NCBI GenBank assembly: GCA_963776665.1
Contig: CAVZNQ010000030.1
Span: forward strand, 1 to 64,000
DNA length: 64,000 nt
Reading direction: 5' to 3'
Origin: Roseiarcus sp963776665
GTDB lineage: Bacteria; Pseudomonadota; Alphaproteobacteria; Rhizobiales; Beijerinckiaceae
The number at the start of each line of letters is the position of its first letter. The stretch's first letter is position 1. Under the pieces are notes generated by a model that was not told the origin of the DNA, did not search any database, and saw nothing but the letters and a program-made list of their open reading frames with translations. Below are positions 54,569 through 63,679 of the stretch, one piece after another. The position numbers and the translations under genes were made by a program.

Positions 54569-56170
54569 TCAGGCGCCTTGGCTTTCCTCTGTTTCCGGGG
54601 CGGCCTGAGGCGCCGGCGCCTCGATCCAGCCTGCGCGCACGCGCGCGTCCAGGATCATGGCGTCGACCTGCGCGCGCGAGATGTCGAAGCTGCTCAGAAA
54701 GCCGGGCTTCGCCGCCTCGCCGGTTTCACTCCCTTCGGTCCAGCCGACGAGGTCGTCGCTGGCGCAGTCGGCCAGATCCTCGAGCGTCTTGACGCCGTTT
54801 TCGCCGAGCCTGACCAGCATTGGCGTCGTGAGGCCCTCGATCTCCTTGAGATCGTCCGACACCCCGAGCGCCTTGCGCTGATCGTCGAACTCGGCTTCGA
54901 TCCGCGCCAGATGCCCCTGCGCGCGCGCCTGGATTTCGGCTGCGGTGTCGGCGTCGAAGCCTTCGATCGACGCGAGTTCGCGCGGCTCGACGTAAGCGAT
55001 TTCCTCGACCGTGCGGAAGCCTTCGGAAGCCAGGAGCTGGGCGACGGTCTCGTCGACGTCGAGCGCTTCCATGAAGTTCTGGGTGCGTTCGGCGAATTCC
55101 TTCTGCCGGCGCTCGGATTCTTCGGCTTCGGTCAGGATGTCGATGTCCCAGCCGGTAAGCTGCGAGGCGAGGCGCACGTTCTGCCCGCGCCGCCCGATCG
55201 CCAGCGAAAGCTGGTCATCGGGAACGACGACCTCGATGCGGGTTGAATCTTCGTCGAGCACGACCTTCATCACCTCGGCCGGCTGGAGCGCGTTGACGAT
55301 GAACGTTGCGGCGTCCGGCGACCAGGGAATGATATCGATTTTCTCGCCCTGCAATTCGTTGACCACCGCCTGCACGCGCGAGCCGCGCATGCCGACGCAG
55401 GCGCCGACCGGATCGATCGAGGAATCGTTCGACATGACCGCGATCTTGGCGCGCGAGCCGGGATCGCGAGCCACCGATTTCACTTCGACGATGCCGTCGT
55501 AGATCTCCGGCACTTCCTGGGCGAACAGCTTGGAGGTGAATTGAGGATGGGTTCGGGAAAGGAAGATCTGCGGTCCGCGGGCCTCGCGCCGGACGTCGTA
55601 GACATAGGCGCGGATCCGGTCGCCGGGCCGGAACATCTCGCGCGGGATCAATTCGTCGCGCCGCACGACCGCTTCGCCCGCGCCAGAGCCGCCAAGATCG
55701 ACCACGACGTTGCCGTATTCGACCCGCTTGACCGCGCCGTTGATGATGTCGCCAATGCGGTCCTTGTAGACGTCGTATTGCTTGTCGCGTTCGGCTTCGC
55801 GGATCTTCTGCACCAGCACCTGCTTGGAAGCCTGGGCGGGGATGCGCCCGTAGTCGAACGGCGGCAGCGATTCGGCGATCCAGTCGCCGATCTGGGCGGA
55901 CGGGTTCTTCTTCTGCGCTTCCGCGAGCGTCATCTGCGTCGCATCGTTCTCGACCTCGTCGACCACCAGGAGCAAGCGCGAGAACCGGATTTCGCCGGTC
56001 TTCGGATTGATCTCCGCCCGCACCTCGGTTTCCTGGCCGTAGCGTGAACGCGCGGCCTTCTGCATCGCGTCTTCCATCGACGCGAGCACGATGGTGCGGT
56101 CGATCGATTTCTCCCGCGCGACCGCGTCGACGATCTGCAACAGTTCGAGTCGGTTGGCGCTAACGGCCAT
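54569..56170 (-). CDS. nusA: transcription termination/antitermination protein NusA
   Basis: Binds RNA polymerase and nascent RNA. From ATG 56170 (MAVSANRLELLQIVDAVARE), 533 residues, with the N-terminal polymerase-binding domain, S1 domain (GEAVVRRDELIPREMFRPGD), two KH domains (VGACVGMRGSRVQAVVNEL; DDQLSLAIGRRGQNVRLA) and two C-terminal acidic helix-hairpin-helix repeats (LLASEGFRTVEEIAYVE and LGENGVKTLEDLADC). It overlaps rimP by 11 bases, showing coupled translation. Confidence 0.96.
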   Translation of the reverse strand: MAVSANRLELLQIVDAVAREKSIDRTIVLASMEDAMQKAARSRYGQETEVRAEINPKTGEIRFSRLLLVVDEVENDATQMTLAEAQKKNPSAQIGDWIAESLPPFDYGRIPAQASKQVLVQKIREAERDKQYDVYKDRIGDIINGAVKRVEYGNVVVDLGGSGAGEAVVRRDELIPREMFRPGDRIRAYVYDVRREARGPQIFLSRTHPQFTSKLFAQEVPEIYDGIVEVKSVARDPGSRAKIAVMSNDSSIDPVGACVGMRGSRVQAVVNELQGEKIDIIPWSPDAATFIVNALQPAEVMKVVLDEDSTRIEVVVPDDQLSLAIGRRGQNVRLASQLTGWDIDILTEAEESERRQKEFAERTQNFMEALDVDETVAQLLASEGFRTVEEIAYVEPRELASIEGFDADTAAEIQARAQGHLARIEAEFDDQRKALGVSDDLKEIEGLTTPMLVRLGENGVKTLEDLADCASDDLVGWTEGSETGEAAKPGFLSSFDISRAQVDAMILDARVRAGWIEAPAPQAAPETEESQGA

Positions 56171-56897
56171 GGGTCTCTCCTTCGTCTGGCCCGAGCGGCT
56201 TCTGAGCCGCGCCGCGGGCCGCGGCTGTGTGTTCTTTCGCGCTCGTCCCGGAGGCGGCGCCCGGACGCGTCCTGCCGCCGGGGCGCGCCAGTCGCTTCGC
56301 ATCCTTGAGCGCCGACTTCTCGCGCCTGAGAGCGGCGCGGATGAGATCGTCGCTCAATACGAGCTTGGCCTCGGCCATGGCGCGGATCGGCAGCGCGACC
56401 TCAGTCTCGCTCTTGTCCTCCGCGATCAGCTTCAACCGCGCCGCCGGTCCGTCCGGACCGGATTCGACGGCCTCGAGACGGCCCCGAAAGCGCTTGCGGC
56501 CGTTGACCGCGACCGCCATCTCGACGCGCGCCTCGTGGCCGACAGCGCGCATGAAATCCGATTCGCGCACCAGCGGACGATCGATGCCGGGCGAGGAAAT
56601 CTCGAGCCGATAGGCCTGCGTCATCGGCTCCTCGACGTCGAACGCAGCCGAGAGCGCCTGGCTCAGCCGCTCACAGTCCGAAATCGACATCGTCCCGTCC
56701 GGCCGCTCCGCCATGATCTGGACCGTTGCGCCCTCGGCGGAGGAAATCTTGACCCGGACCAGCCGGTAACCCAGATCCCGCGCCACCGGCGCCGCGATGC
56801 GGCCGGCCCGAAGTCCCAAGCCTGAATCCTCGATCAGGCGCGCCTCGTCGAGACCCTCGACGGACTCTTCCTGGATTCGGTGCGGCGCTTCGACCAT
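56160..56897 (-). CDS. rimP: ribosome maturation factor RimP
   Basis: First gene of the operon. 245 residues. It contains APVARDLGYRLVRVKISSAE, DGTMSISDCERLSQALSAAFD, YRLEISSPGIDRPLVRESDF (a conserved RimP phrase) and ALPIRAMAEAKLVLSDDLI, then an Arg/Ala-rich C-terminal extension. It acts in 30S subunit maturation. The start ATG at 56897 is about 20 bases from an attenuator-like hairpin in the leader. The long C-terminal extension is usual in alphaproteobacteria. Confidence 0.94.
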   Translation of the reverse strand: MVEAPHRIQEESVEGLDEARLIEDSGLGLRAGRIAAPVARDLGYRLVRVKISSAEGATVQIMAERPDGTMSISDCERLSQALSAAFDVEEPMTQAYRLEISSPGIDRPLVRESDFMRAVGHEARVEMAVAVNGRKRFRGRLEAVESGPDGPAARLKLIAEDKSETEVALPIRAMAEAKLVLSDDLIRAALRREKSALKDAKRLARPGGRTRPGAASGTSAKEHTAAARGAAQKPLGPDEGETHGR

Positions 56898-56914
56898 GCG
56901 ACCTTGGCGGCAAT

Positions 56915-56975
56915 AAAAAAGAGCGGGTCCCGGCCGGGGCCCACTCTCAAAAACTCTCCTTACCGAAATAAGGAG
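56915..56975 (-). ncRNA. rimP leader (attenuator-like RNA element)
   Basis: Upstream of rimP on the minus strand, the leader first forms a perfect 7-pair hairpin (CTCCTTA with TAAGGAG, 56956-56975). A long GC-rich hairpin (56921-56946, GAGTGGGCCCCGG paired with CCGGGACCCGCTC) follows, and then a run of six T (56915-56920). A terminator immediately before rimP is the known layout of the alphaproteobacterial rimP leader family, a predicted transcription attenuator. The conserved upstream stem may be an anti-terminator or protein-binding site. Confidence 0.7.
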
Positions 56976-57077
56976 CTATGAGAAAGACAGACGTCCATAT
57001 AGGCGCATGGCGGCCGAAACGCAAGGAGAATCGCGCCCCGCCTCCCGGTCCTCCAAGCGTCGGCTAAACGGCGCCGC

Positions 57078-57872
57078 CTAAACGCCCTCGGGCTCATGAA
57101 GATCGCGCCGCGTCCAGGCGACGCCCCCGTCGACCGTCAGAACGTCGCCGACCACATAGTCGCCCGCGCGCGACGCAAGAAAGATCGCCGCGCCCGCCAT
57201 GTCTTCCGGCGTTCCGATCCTGCGGGCGGGAATCCCGCGCGCCAGCACATCGCCGCGGTCGCGCGCGTCCTTGTTCATGGTCGAGGCGAACGCGCCGGGG
57301 GCGATCGCGCTGACCGCGATGTTTTCCGGCGCAAGCTCGAGCGCGAGGCGCCGCGTCAGGTGAATGAGGCCGGCCTTCGAAGCAGCGTAGGAATAGGTGT
57401 CCTGCATGTTGACCGAAAGCCCGTCGATCGAGGCGATGTTGATGACCTTCGCCGGACGCTCGCGCCTGGCGCTGGCGCGAAGCGCGCCGAGCAGCGCCTG
57501 GATCAGGAAGAACGGCGCCTTGACGTTGAGATCCATCACCTTGTCCCAGCCGCTTTCGGGAAAGGTCTCGATTTCGTGGCCCCAGGCGGCTCCGGCGTTG
57601 TTGACCAGGATATCGAGCCGAGGTTCCCTGGCGAGGTAGAGGTCCGCGAGCGCGCGGGCGCCGCTCGCCCCGCTCGCGTCGGCTGGAATGGAGACGCACT
57701 CGCCGAAGGCCGACAGGCGCCGCGCGGTCTCGTCGCAGGCCGCCGCCTTTCGGGCGGAGATATAGACCTTGGCGCCCGCCCGCACATAGCCTTCGGCGAT
57801 CATCTCGCCGATGCCCCGCGAGCCGCCGGTGACGAGCGCGACTCGGTCCTTCAACGTAAACAGATCATGCAT
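57078..57872 (-). CDS. short-chain dehydrogenase/reductase
   Basis: NAD(P)-dependent oxidoreductase of 264 residues. Cofactor site VALVTGGSRGIGEMIAEG, LDILVNNAGAAWG and catalytic SYAASKAGL with Tyr two residues before SYAAS-type block, that is Y-x-A-A-S-K. VINIASIDG supplies the serine region, and the end VVGDVLTVDGGVAW is typical of the classical SDR group. Substrate unknown; 3-oxoacyl or hydroxyacyl substrates are common in such enzymes. It follows an acyl-CoA ligase gene on the same strand by 68 bases, so a joint fatty- or aromatic-acyl pathway is likely. Confidence 0.88.
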   Translation of the reverse strand: MHDLFTLKDRVALVTGGSRGIGEMIAEGYVRAGAKVYISARKAAACDETARRLSAFGECVSIPADASGASGARALADLYLAREPRLDILVNNAGAAWGHEIETFPESGWDKVMDLNVKAPFFLIQALLGALRASARRERPAKVINIASIDGLSVNMQDTYSYAASKAGLIHLTRRLALELAPENIAVSAIAPGAFASTMNKDARDRGDVLARGIPARRIGTPEDMAGAAIFLASRAGDYVVGDVLTVDGGVAWTRRDLHEPEGV

Positions 57873-57940
57873 GCGACGGAACCCGTGTTGCCGCCTGCGG
57901 GGTCATGCGGCTGGAGATCGGCTGGAGTTCGAAAACCGGC

Positions 57941-59569
57941 TCACGCGGTCGGCAGCTTGTAGCCCTTGAACGTCTCGCGCAATTTCAGCTTGTTGATCTT
58001 GCCGGTGGCGGTGTGAGGGATTTCCTTCACCACCTGCATATCGTCGGGCATCCACCATTTGGCGATACGGGGTTTCAGGTAGTCGAGGACTTCGGCGGTC
58101 TTGGGCGAATGCCCTTCCTTCGGCACGACGACCAGCAGCGGCCGCTCGTCCCATTTCGGGTGGGCGACCCCGATCACCGCCGCCTCGGCGACGTCCGGAT
58201 GGCCGACGGCCAGATTCTCGATGTCGATGGTCGAGATCCATTCGCCGCCCGACTTGATCACGTCCTTGGCGCGATCGGTGATCTGCATGACCCCGTCGGG
58301 GTCGATCGTCGCGACGTCGCCGGTGTCGAAGAAGCCGTTGTCGTCGAGGATCTTGCCGCCTTCGCCCTTGAAGTAGCTTTCGACCACCGCGAAGCCCTTG
58401 ACCTTGAGCCGTCCGAAGCGCTTGCCGTCCCACGGCAGCTCTTTGTTCTCGTCGTCGACGATCTTCATCTCGACGCCGAACGGCGACCAGCCCTGCTTGC
58501 ATTTCAGCGCCAGCTTCTCCTTGTGCGAGAGCGCCATCTGGTTCGGCTTGAACGAACCGACCGTGCCGAGCGGGCTCATTTCGGTCATACCCCAGGCGTG
58601 GCGGACCTCGACGCCGTAGTCTTCCTCGAAGGCGCGGATCACTTCAGGCGGACAGGCCGAGCCGCCGATGACGACGAGCTTGAGCGTCGACAGCTTCAGA
58701 CTCTCCTTGCGCAGGTAATGCAGCAACCCGAGCCATACCGTCGGGACGGCGGCTGACATCGTCACCTTTTCGGTCTCGATGAGGTCGTGGACGGAAGCGC
58801 CGTCGAGCCTCGCCCCGGGCATCACCATTCGCGCGCCGCGAATGAGACAGGCGAGCGCAAGGCCCCAGGAATTGGCGTGAAACATCGGCACGATCGGCAG
58901 AACCGAATCCTCGGCGTTGAGCGTCAAGGTTTCGGGGCCGGTCGCCATCATCGAATGCAGGACATTCGAGCGGTGCGAGTAAAGCACGCCCTTGGGATGG
59001 CCGGTGGTGCCCGAGGTGTAGCAGAGGCCGGCGGCGGTGCGTTCGTCGAACTCCTTCCAGGCGAAGTCGCTGTCGACCTCGGCGATCCAGTCCTCGTAGG
59101 CGATGGCGTTCTTGAGCTTGGTCGCCGGCATATGGGCGGCGTCGGTGAGAACGACGAAGCGCTCGACCGTCGGCAGGCGATCGGCGATCGTCTCCAGGAG
59201 CGGGACGAAGGTGAGGTCGATCAGCGCCATCCGGTCTTCGGCGTCGTTCATGATCCAGGCGATCTGATCGGGGAAGAGGCGCGGATTGACGGTGTGATAG
59301 ACCGCGCCGGCGCCGGCGACGCCGTACCAGCTTTCGAGATGGCGGTAGCCGTTCCAGGCAAGCGTGGCGACCCGGTCGCCGAGCTTGATGCCGTCGCGCT
59401 CGAGCCTCTTGGCGACCTTGAGCGCCCGCTGGCGAACGGCGCGATAGTTGGTCGCATGCATCGGTCCTTCGACCGTCCGCGAGACCACTTCCTGCTCAGG
59501 AAACTGGATGGCGGCGAAATCGATGACCTTGTGCATGAGCAGGGGCCACTCCTGCATCCGTCCGAGCAT
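57941..59569 (-). CDS. acyl-CoA synthetase (AMP-forming)
   Basis: Activates a carboxylic acid to the CoA ester through an acyl-AMP. 542 residues. Core motifs are LCYTSGTTGHPKGVLYSHRS, LPIVPMFHANSWG, GSACPPEVIRAFEEDYGVEV with HAWGMTEMSPLGT, DTGDVATIDPDG and the C-terminal lysine phrase HTATGKINKLKLRE. The overall pattern resembles the medium/long-chain or 3-(methylthio)propionyl-CoA ligase group. It stands in front of the SDR gene. A MarR regulator is divergent across 169 bases and probably controls it. Confidence 0.9.
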   Translation of the reverse strand: MLGRMQEWPLLMHKVIDFAAIQFPEQEVVSRTVEGPMHATNYRAVRQRALKVAKRLERDGIKLGDRVATLAWNGYRHLESWYGVAGAGAVYHTVNPRLFPDQIAWIMNDAEDRMALIDLTFVPLLETIADRLPTVERFVVLTDAAHMPATKLKNAIAYEDWIAEVDSDFAWKEFDERTAAGLCYTSGTTGHPKGVLYSHRSNVLHSMMATGPETLTLNAEDSVLPIVPMFHANSWGLALACLIRGARMVMPGARLDGASVHDLIETEKVTMSAAVPTVWLGLLHYLRKESLKLSTLKLVVIGGSACPPEVIRAFEEDYGVEVRHAWGMTEMSPLGTVGSFKPNQMALSHKEKLALKCKQGWSPFGVEMKIVDDENKELPWDGKRFGRLKVKGFAVVESYFKGEGGKILDDNGFFDTGDVATIDPDGVMQITDRAKDVIKSGGEWISTIDIENLAVGHPDVAEAAVIGVAHPKWDERPLLVVVPKEGHSPKTAEVLDYLKPRIAKWWMPDDMQVVKEIPHTATGKINKLKLRETFKGYKLPTA

Positions 59570-59738
59570 GCGGTTCCTCCGATTGGCCTATCGGCGCTTG
59601 ATTGCGTCGCGCGGATTGTCCATGGGGTAGCACCTTGGCGCCCCGTGCGCCGCTTTGCAATCGCCGGAAGTGGAACTTCGCCCGTCCCCAGAGGGAGTTG
59701 CGTCCGTCACGCGCCCTCCGACCTGACTAAGGAGCCCG

Positions 59739-60440
59739 ATGCCCGACCGGCAGAACCCCGATCGTTCCCTCCGGGTCTGGTTCCGTCTGATCCGGCTCGA
59801 GGCGCGCATGCAGGCGGCGGTCGGCGAACGCCTGCGCGAGATCGGCGTCTCGATCCCGCAGTGCGACGTTTTGACCACGCTGACCGAGCAGGAGGGGGTG
59901 AGCCAGCAGGAATTGGCCAAGAGGCTCTATGTCACCAAGGGCAACATCTCGGGCCTGATCGACCGGCTGGCTGAGGCGGGTCTGGTCGAGCGCCGCTCTA
60001 CCGCCGTCGACCGGCGCCAGCACGCGATCCACCTCACCGACGCGGGCCGCCGGATGGCGGAGAAGGCGATCGCCGTCCAGCGCCGCTGGATCGCCTCGAC
60101 CCTCGGCCGGATGGCGGACGCCGACCTCGAGGCGCTGGAGACCCAGCTTGTCGCGCTGCGCGACATCATGCGCGAGCGCGGAGACGCCCGCGCCGACGCG
60201 GACGCCGAGGGGCTGAAACGAATCGGGACGCCGTTTTACCTGTCCAGTCCTCCCATCAGCATGTACTTCATCTCGACGAATTCCTCCGCGCCGTGGCGCG
60301 AGCCTTCGCGGCCGATGCCCAATTCCTTCACGCCCCCGAACGGCGCAAGCTCGCTCGAGATCGCCCCGGTGTTGATGCCGACCATGCCGTATTCGAGCGC
60401 CTCCGCGACGCGCCAGACGCGGCCGAGATCGCGGGCGTAG
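59739..60440 (+). CDS. MarR family regulator, 3' end doubtful
   Basis: Winged-helix repressor starting at ATG 59739 behind AAGGAG. Residues to about 150 carry the family pattern: LRVWFRLIRLEARMQAAVG, PQCDVLTTLTEQEGVSQQEL, AKRLYVTKGNISGLIDRLAE and DRRQHAIHLTDAGRRMAEKA. The open frame then overlaps the opposing dehydrogenase gene by 204 bases and its last 70 residues look like shadow protein. The natural end is probably near 60215 (TGA one frame over), suggesting a one-base indel or just a poorly conserved tail. It is divergent from the acyl-CoA ligase gene. Confidence 0.8.
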   Translation: MPDRQNPDRSLRVWFRLIRLEARMQAAVGERLREIGVSIPQCDVLTTLTEQEGVSQQELAKRLYVTKGNISGLIDRLAEAGLVERRSTAVDRRQHAIHLTDAGRRMAEKAIAVQRRWIASTLGRMADADLEALETQLVALRDIMRERGDARADADAEGLKRIGTPFYLSSPPISMYFISTNSSAPWREPSRPMPNSFTPPNGASSLEIAPVLMPTMPYSSASATRQTRPRSRA

Positions 60441-61684
60441 AAATAGGACGCGAGCCCGAACTGGGTGTCGTTGGCCTGGGCGATCACGTCGGCTTCGTCC
60501 TTGAACCGGAACACCGGCGCGACCGGGCCGAAGGTCTCGTCGCGCGCGATCAGCATCGTGGCGTCGACGCCCGCGATCACCGTCGGCTCGAAGAAGGTGC
60601 GGCCGAGCGGGTGGCGTTTGCCCCCGATCGCGATCTTCGCGCCCTTCTTCAGCGCGTCGGCGACGTGCTCCTCGACTTTCTCGACCGCCGCCTCGTTGAT
60701 GAGCGGCCCCTGGGTCACGCCCGCCTCCGTCCCGTCGCCGACCTTGAGCTTGCCGACCGCGGCGGTGAGCTTGGCGACAAACGCGTCGTAGATGCCGGCC
60801 TGGGCATAGATGCGGTTGGCGCAGACGCAGGTCTGGCCCATGTTGCGGAATTTGGAGACAATCGCGCCCTCGACCGCGGCGTCGAGATGGGCGTCGTCGA
60901 AGACGATAAACGGCGCGTTGCCGCCGAGTTCAAGCCCGACCTTCTTCACCGTGCCCGCGGCCTGCGCCATCAGGAGCTTGCCGACTTCGGTCGAGCCGGT
61001 GAAGCCGATGAAACGCACCGCCGGATGCTCGCACATGGTCTTGCCGATGGCGCGCGCGTCCCCGGTCAAGAGATTGAGCACGCCGGGCGGCATCCCGGCG
61101 CGCAGCGCGAGTTCCCCGAGCGCGAGCGCCGTCAGCGGCGTCTCGCCCGCGGGCTTGGCGACCACCGTGCAGCCGACCGCGAGCGCGGGCGCGACCTTGC
61201 GGGTGATCATCGCGGCCGGAAAATTCCACGGCGTGATCGCCGCGACCACGCCGATCGGCTGCCTGATGACGACGATGCGCGAATCGGCGCGGAAGGTCGG
61301 ATTGACCTCGCCATAGATACGCTTGGCCTCCTCGCCAAAGAATTCGATATAGGCGGCGGCGTAATCGACTTCGCCGAGAGCTTCCGCGAGGGGCTTGCCC
61401 TGCTCGCTGGTCATGATGAGGGCGATGTCGTCGCGGTTTTGCATGATGAGGTCGAACCAGCGGCGCAGGATTTGGGCGCGCGCCTTCGGCAAGGCTTTCG
61501 CCCACGGACCGAAGGCCTTCTGCGCCGCCCCGATCGCGCCGGCCGTCTCGGCCTCGCCGAAGCGCGGAATCTTGGCGATGGTCACGCCGGTGGCCGGATT
61601 GACGATCGGGCGGACGCCGTCGCCGACCCATTTGCCGTCGATCAGGCACTTGTCCTTGAGCAGGGTGGGATCGGCGAGTTTCAT
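60236..61684 (-). CDS. gabD: NAD(P)-dependent succinate-semialdehyde dehydrogenase
   Basis: Oxidises succinate semialdehyde to succinate in GABA breakdown. From ATG 61684 behind GGAGACCGCC (MKLADPTLLKDKCLIDGKW), 482 residues. ITPWNFPAAMITRKVAPALA, the general base in LELGGNAPFIVF, the nucleophile in NMGQTCVCANRIYAQ and the C-terminal PFGGVKELGIGREGSRHG match the GabD/GabT-associated group more closely than other aldehyde dehydrogenases. The convergent gene is the MarR regulator. It has no GABA transaminase neighbour, so the name is by family only. Confidence 0.85.
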   Translation of the reverse strand: MKLADPTLLKDKCLIDGKWVGDGVRPIVNPATGVTIAKIPRFGEAETAGAIGAAQKAFGPWAKALPKARAQILRRWFDLIMQNRDDIALIMTSEQGKPLAEALGEVDYAAAYIEFFGEEAKRIYGEVNPTFRADSRIVVIRQPIGVVAAITPWNFPAAMITRKVAPALAVGCTVVAKPAGETPLTALALGELALRAGMPPGVLNLLTGDARAIGKTMCEHPAVRFIGFTGSTEVGKLLMAQAAGTVKKVGLELGGNAPFIVFDDAHLDAAVEGAIVSKFRNMGQTCVCANRIYAQAGIYDAFVAKLTAAVGKLKVGDGTEAGVTQGPLINEAAVEKVEEHVADALKKGAKIAIGGKRHPLGRTFFEPTVIAGVDATMLIARDETFGPVAPVFRFKDEADVIAQANDTQFGLASYFYARDLGRVWRVAEALEYGMVGINTGAISSELAPFGGVKELGIGREGSRHGAEEFVEMKYMLMGGLDR

Positions 61685-61891
61685 GGCGGTCTCCGGGATC
61701 GGGAGGAATATACTGGCCAATCATCCCCCTGGCGGAAAAAATAAATGGGGTTCGACGCCGTCAGATGTCGAAATCGGCTTTCCTCGCGCGTCTCTCTTGA
61801 TTGAGGCCTAAGCTGGACGCGCCTCGAAGGCCGCGCGCGGCCGGCGCGGCGCAGTCCCAGCCCCGATCTTGCTTGAGGGAGCAGAACGCCA

Positions 61892-62284
61892 ATGACAACG
61901 GACCTTTTCTACCTTGCGTTGACCGCCATGCTTACGGCGGCGCTATGGATTCCCTATATCGCCTGCCAGGTGATGACGAACGGCGCGCTGTCGGGGGAAA
62001 ACTACGTCGACCCCGCGCCTCGCCCCGTCCCGCTATGGGGTCAGCGCGCCCACCGCGCCTACCTCAACGCGATCGAATGCTTCGCCCCGTTCGCCGCCCT
62101 GGTGATTGTCGCCCAGGTCGCGGGAAAGGCGAACGGAATGACGGCTTTCTGGGCCATGAGCTATTTCTGGCTCAGGCTCGCGCACGCAATCGTTTACTGG
62201 ACGGCGATCCCTTACCTCAGGACCGTGCTGTTCACTCTCGGCTTCGTTTGCGTCGTGGGGCTGTTCTGGGAGGCGATCAAGTAG
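61892..62284 (+). CDS. MAPEG family membrane protein
   Basis: 130 residues with four membrane spans. FYLALTAMLTAALWIPYIAC, RAHRAYLNAIECFAPFAALV and WLRLAHAIVYWTAIPYLRT are the MAPEG pattern, including the conserved region with Arg and Asn of the glutathione-binding loop. Bacterial members are of uncertain activity (glutathione transferase or none). It is a single-gene unit, divergent from gabD and convergent with DUF1015. Confidence 0.88.
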   Translation: MTTDLFYLALTAMLTAALWIPYIACQVMTNGALSGENYVDPAPRPVPLWGQRAHRAYLNAIECFAPFAALVIVAQVAGKANGMTAFWAMSYFWLRLAHAIVYWTAIPYLRTVLFTLGFVCVVGLFWEAIK

Positions 62285-62316
62285 CCCAGGAGAAGAGGCC
62301 GGAGGTCGCGCGGTCG

Positions 62317-63543
62317 TCAATCCAGCATGTGACTGACCATGCCGTCGGCGAGCTTCGGTTCGAACCAGGTTGATTTCGGCGGCATGATCGCGCCCGCGTC
62401 GGCGACCGCCATAAGGTCGCGCATCTCAGTCGGATGAAGCGCGAAGGCTACGGCGAAAGAGCCGGAAGATACGAGCCGCTCCAATTCGCCGAGGCCCCGG
62501 CCGCCGCCGACGAAGTCGATGCGCTTGTCGCGTCGCTGATCGGCAACGGCGAAAATCGGTTCGAGAATGTTCTTGGCGAGCAGCGTTACTGGCAGACGAG
62601 CGACTGGGTCTTTACTCTGCGCGCATTTCGAAGCGACGTCGGGCTTGAGGGCGAGACGATACCAGCGCCCCGCGAGGAGCATGCCGAGTTCGTCGGCGCG
62701 AGCCGGATGAGCCGGCCGGTCGCTCGGCTCGATTGCGTAATGGCGTCCGATTTCCTTCAAGACCTGCTCGGCGCTGAGACCGTTCAAATCGCGCAGCACG
62801 CGGTTGTAGTCGAGGATCGTCATCTCGCGCTGCGGCAGCAGCACGGCGAGAAAATAGCCGTCCTTCTCGCCCCGCGCTTGCGCGACCCGCAACGCAGCCG
62901 CCGAGCGATGATGACCATCGGCGATATAGAGGGCGGGCAGCGCGTCGATTGCGCGCGTGAGCGCCATGATTGTCACCTCGTCGGCGATCACCCAGAGCTC
63001 ATGCCGTACGCCGTCGTCGGCAGTGACGACGACCGTCGGCCTGTCCGAGGTCACGCGCGCGAGCAGCGCGTCGATCTCGGGCGCGTCCGCATAGGCGAGC
63101 ATGACCGGTCCGGTCTGCGCAGCGACTGCCTCGATCTGGCGCACACGGTCGTCTTCCTTCGCCGGCGTCGTCATCTCGTGCTTGCGGATGCGGTTCTCCG
63201 CATAGGCCGCAACCGACGCGACCGCCGCGAAGCCCGTTTCGACCCGGTCGCGCCAGGTCAACCGGTAGGCGTAGTAGCAGGGCTTGTCGTCGCGTATGAG
63301 CACGCCGGCTAAGATCATGTGGCGAAGATTCTCGGCCGCCTTGGCGTAAACGGCCGGGTCGTGCGGGTCGATCGCCGGATCGAGGTCGATCTCGGCCTTT
63401 GAGACGTGCAGGAAGCTCCACGGTTTGCCCTTGGCGCGGTCCCGCGCTTCCGCGCTCGAAAGCACGTCGTAGGGCGGCGCCAGAACGTCCGCAGCGCGCT
63501 CGGGAGCGGGTCGCAGCGCGCGAAAGGGCTTTATCAGACTCAA
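62317..63543 (-). CDS. DUF1015 family protein
   Basis: 408 residues starting at TTG 63543 (MSLIKPFRALRPAPERAADV). It has LAPPYDVLSSAEARDRAKG, SFLHVSKAEIDL, the internal YIADGHHRSAAALRV phrase containing conserved His and Arg residues, and VLLPQREMTILDYNRVLRDL. Members are widespread and often lie next to serine-biosynthesis genes; a kinase-like role has been suggested but not shown here. Function unknown. It has a poor ribosome site but no better start is seen. Confidence 0.88.
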   Translation of the reverse strand: MSLIKPFRALRPAPERAADVLAPPYDVLSSAEARDRAKGKPWSFLHVSKAEIDLDPAIDPHDPAVYAKAAENLRHMILAGVLIRDDKPCYYAYRLTWRDRVETGFAAVASVAAYAENRIRKHEMTTPAKEDDRVRQIEAVAAQTGPVMLAYADAPEIDALLARVTSDRPTVVVTADDGVRHELWVIADEVTIMALTRAIDALPALYIADGHHRSAAALRVAQARGEKDGYFLAVLLPQREMTILDYNRVLRDLNGLSAEQVLKEIGRHYAIEPSDRPAHPARADELGMLLAGRWYRLALKPDVASKCAQSKDPVARLPVTLLAKNILEPIFAVADQRRDKRIDFVGGGRGLGELERLVSSGSFAVAFALHPTEMRDLMAVADAGAIMPPKSTWFEPKLADGMVSHMLD

Positions 63544-63679
63544 TTTTGACTCTTTTTTTGTAGGATTTATTTGGCCGCAAGAGCGGCGCTGGGGACGGGA
63601 ATTAGCGCCCGCGAGCGCTGTCTGGCAAGTCCGTCGGTATCGCGCGACGGCCGGGTCGGATCTGTCGATCCTGTCTGCC

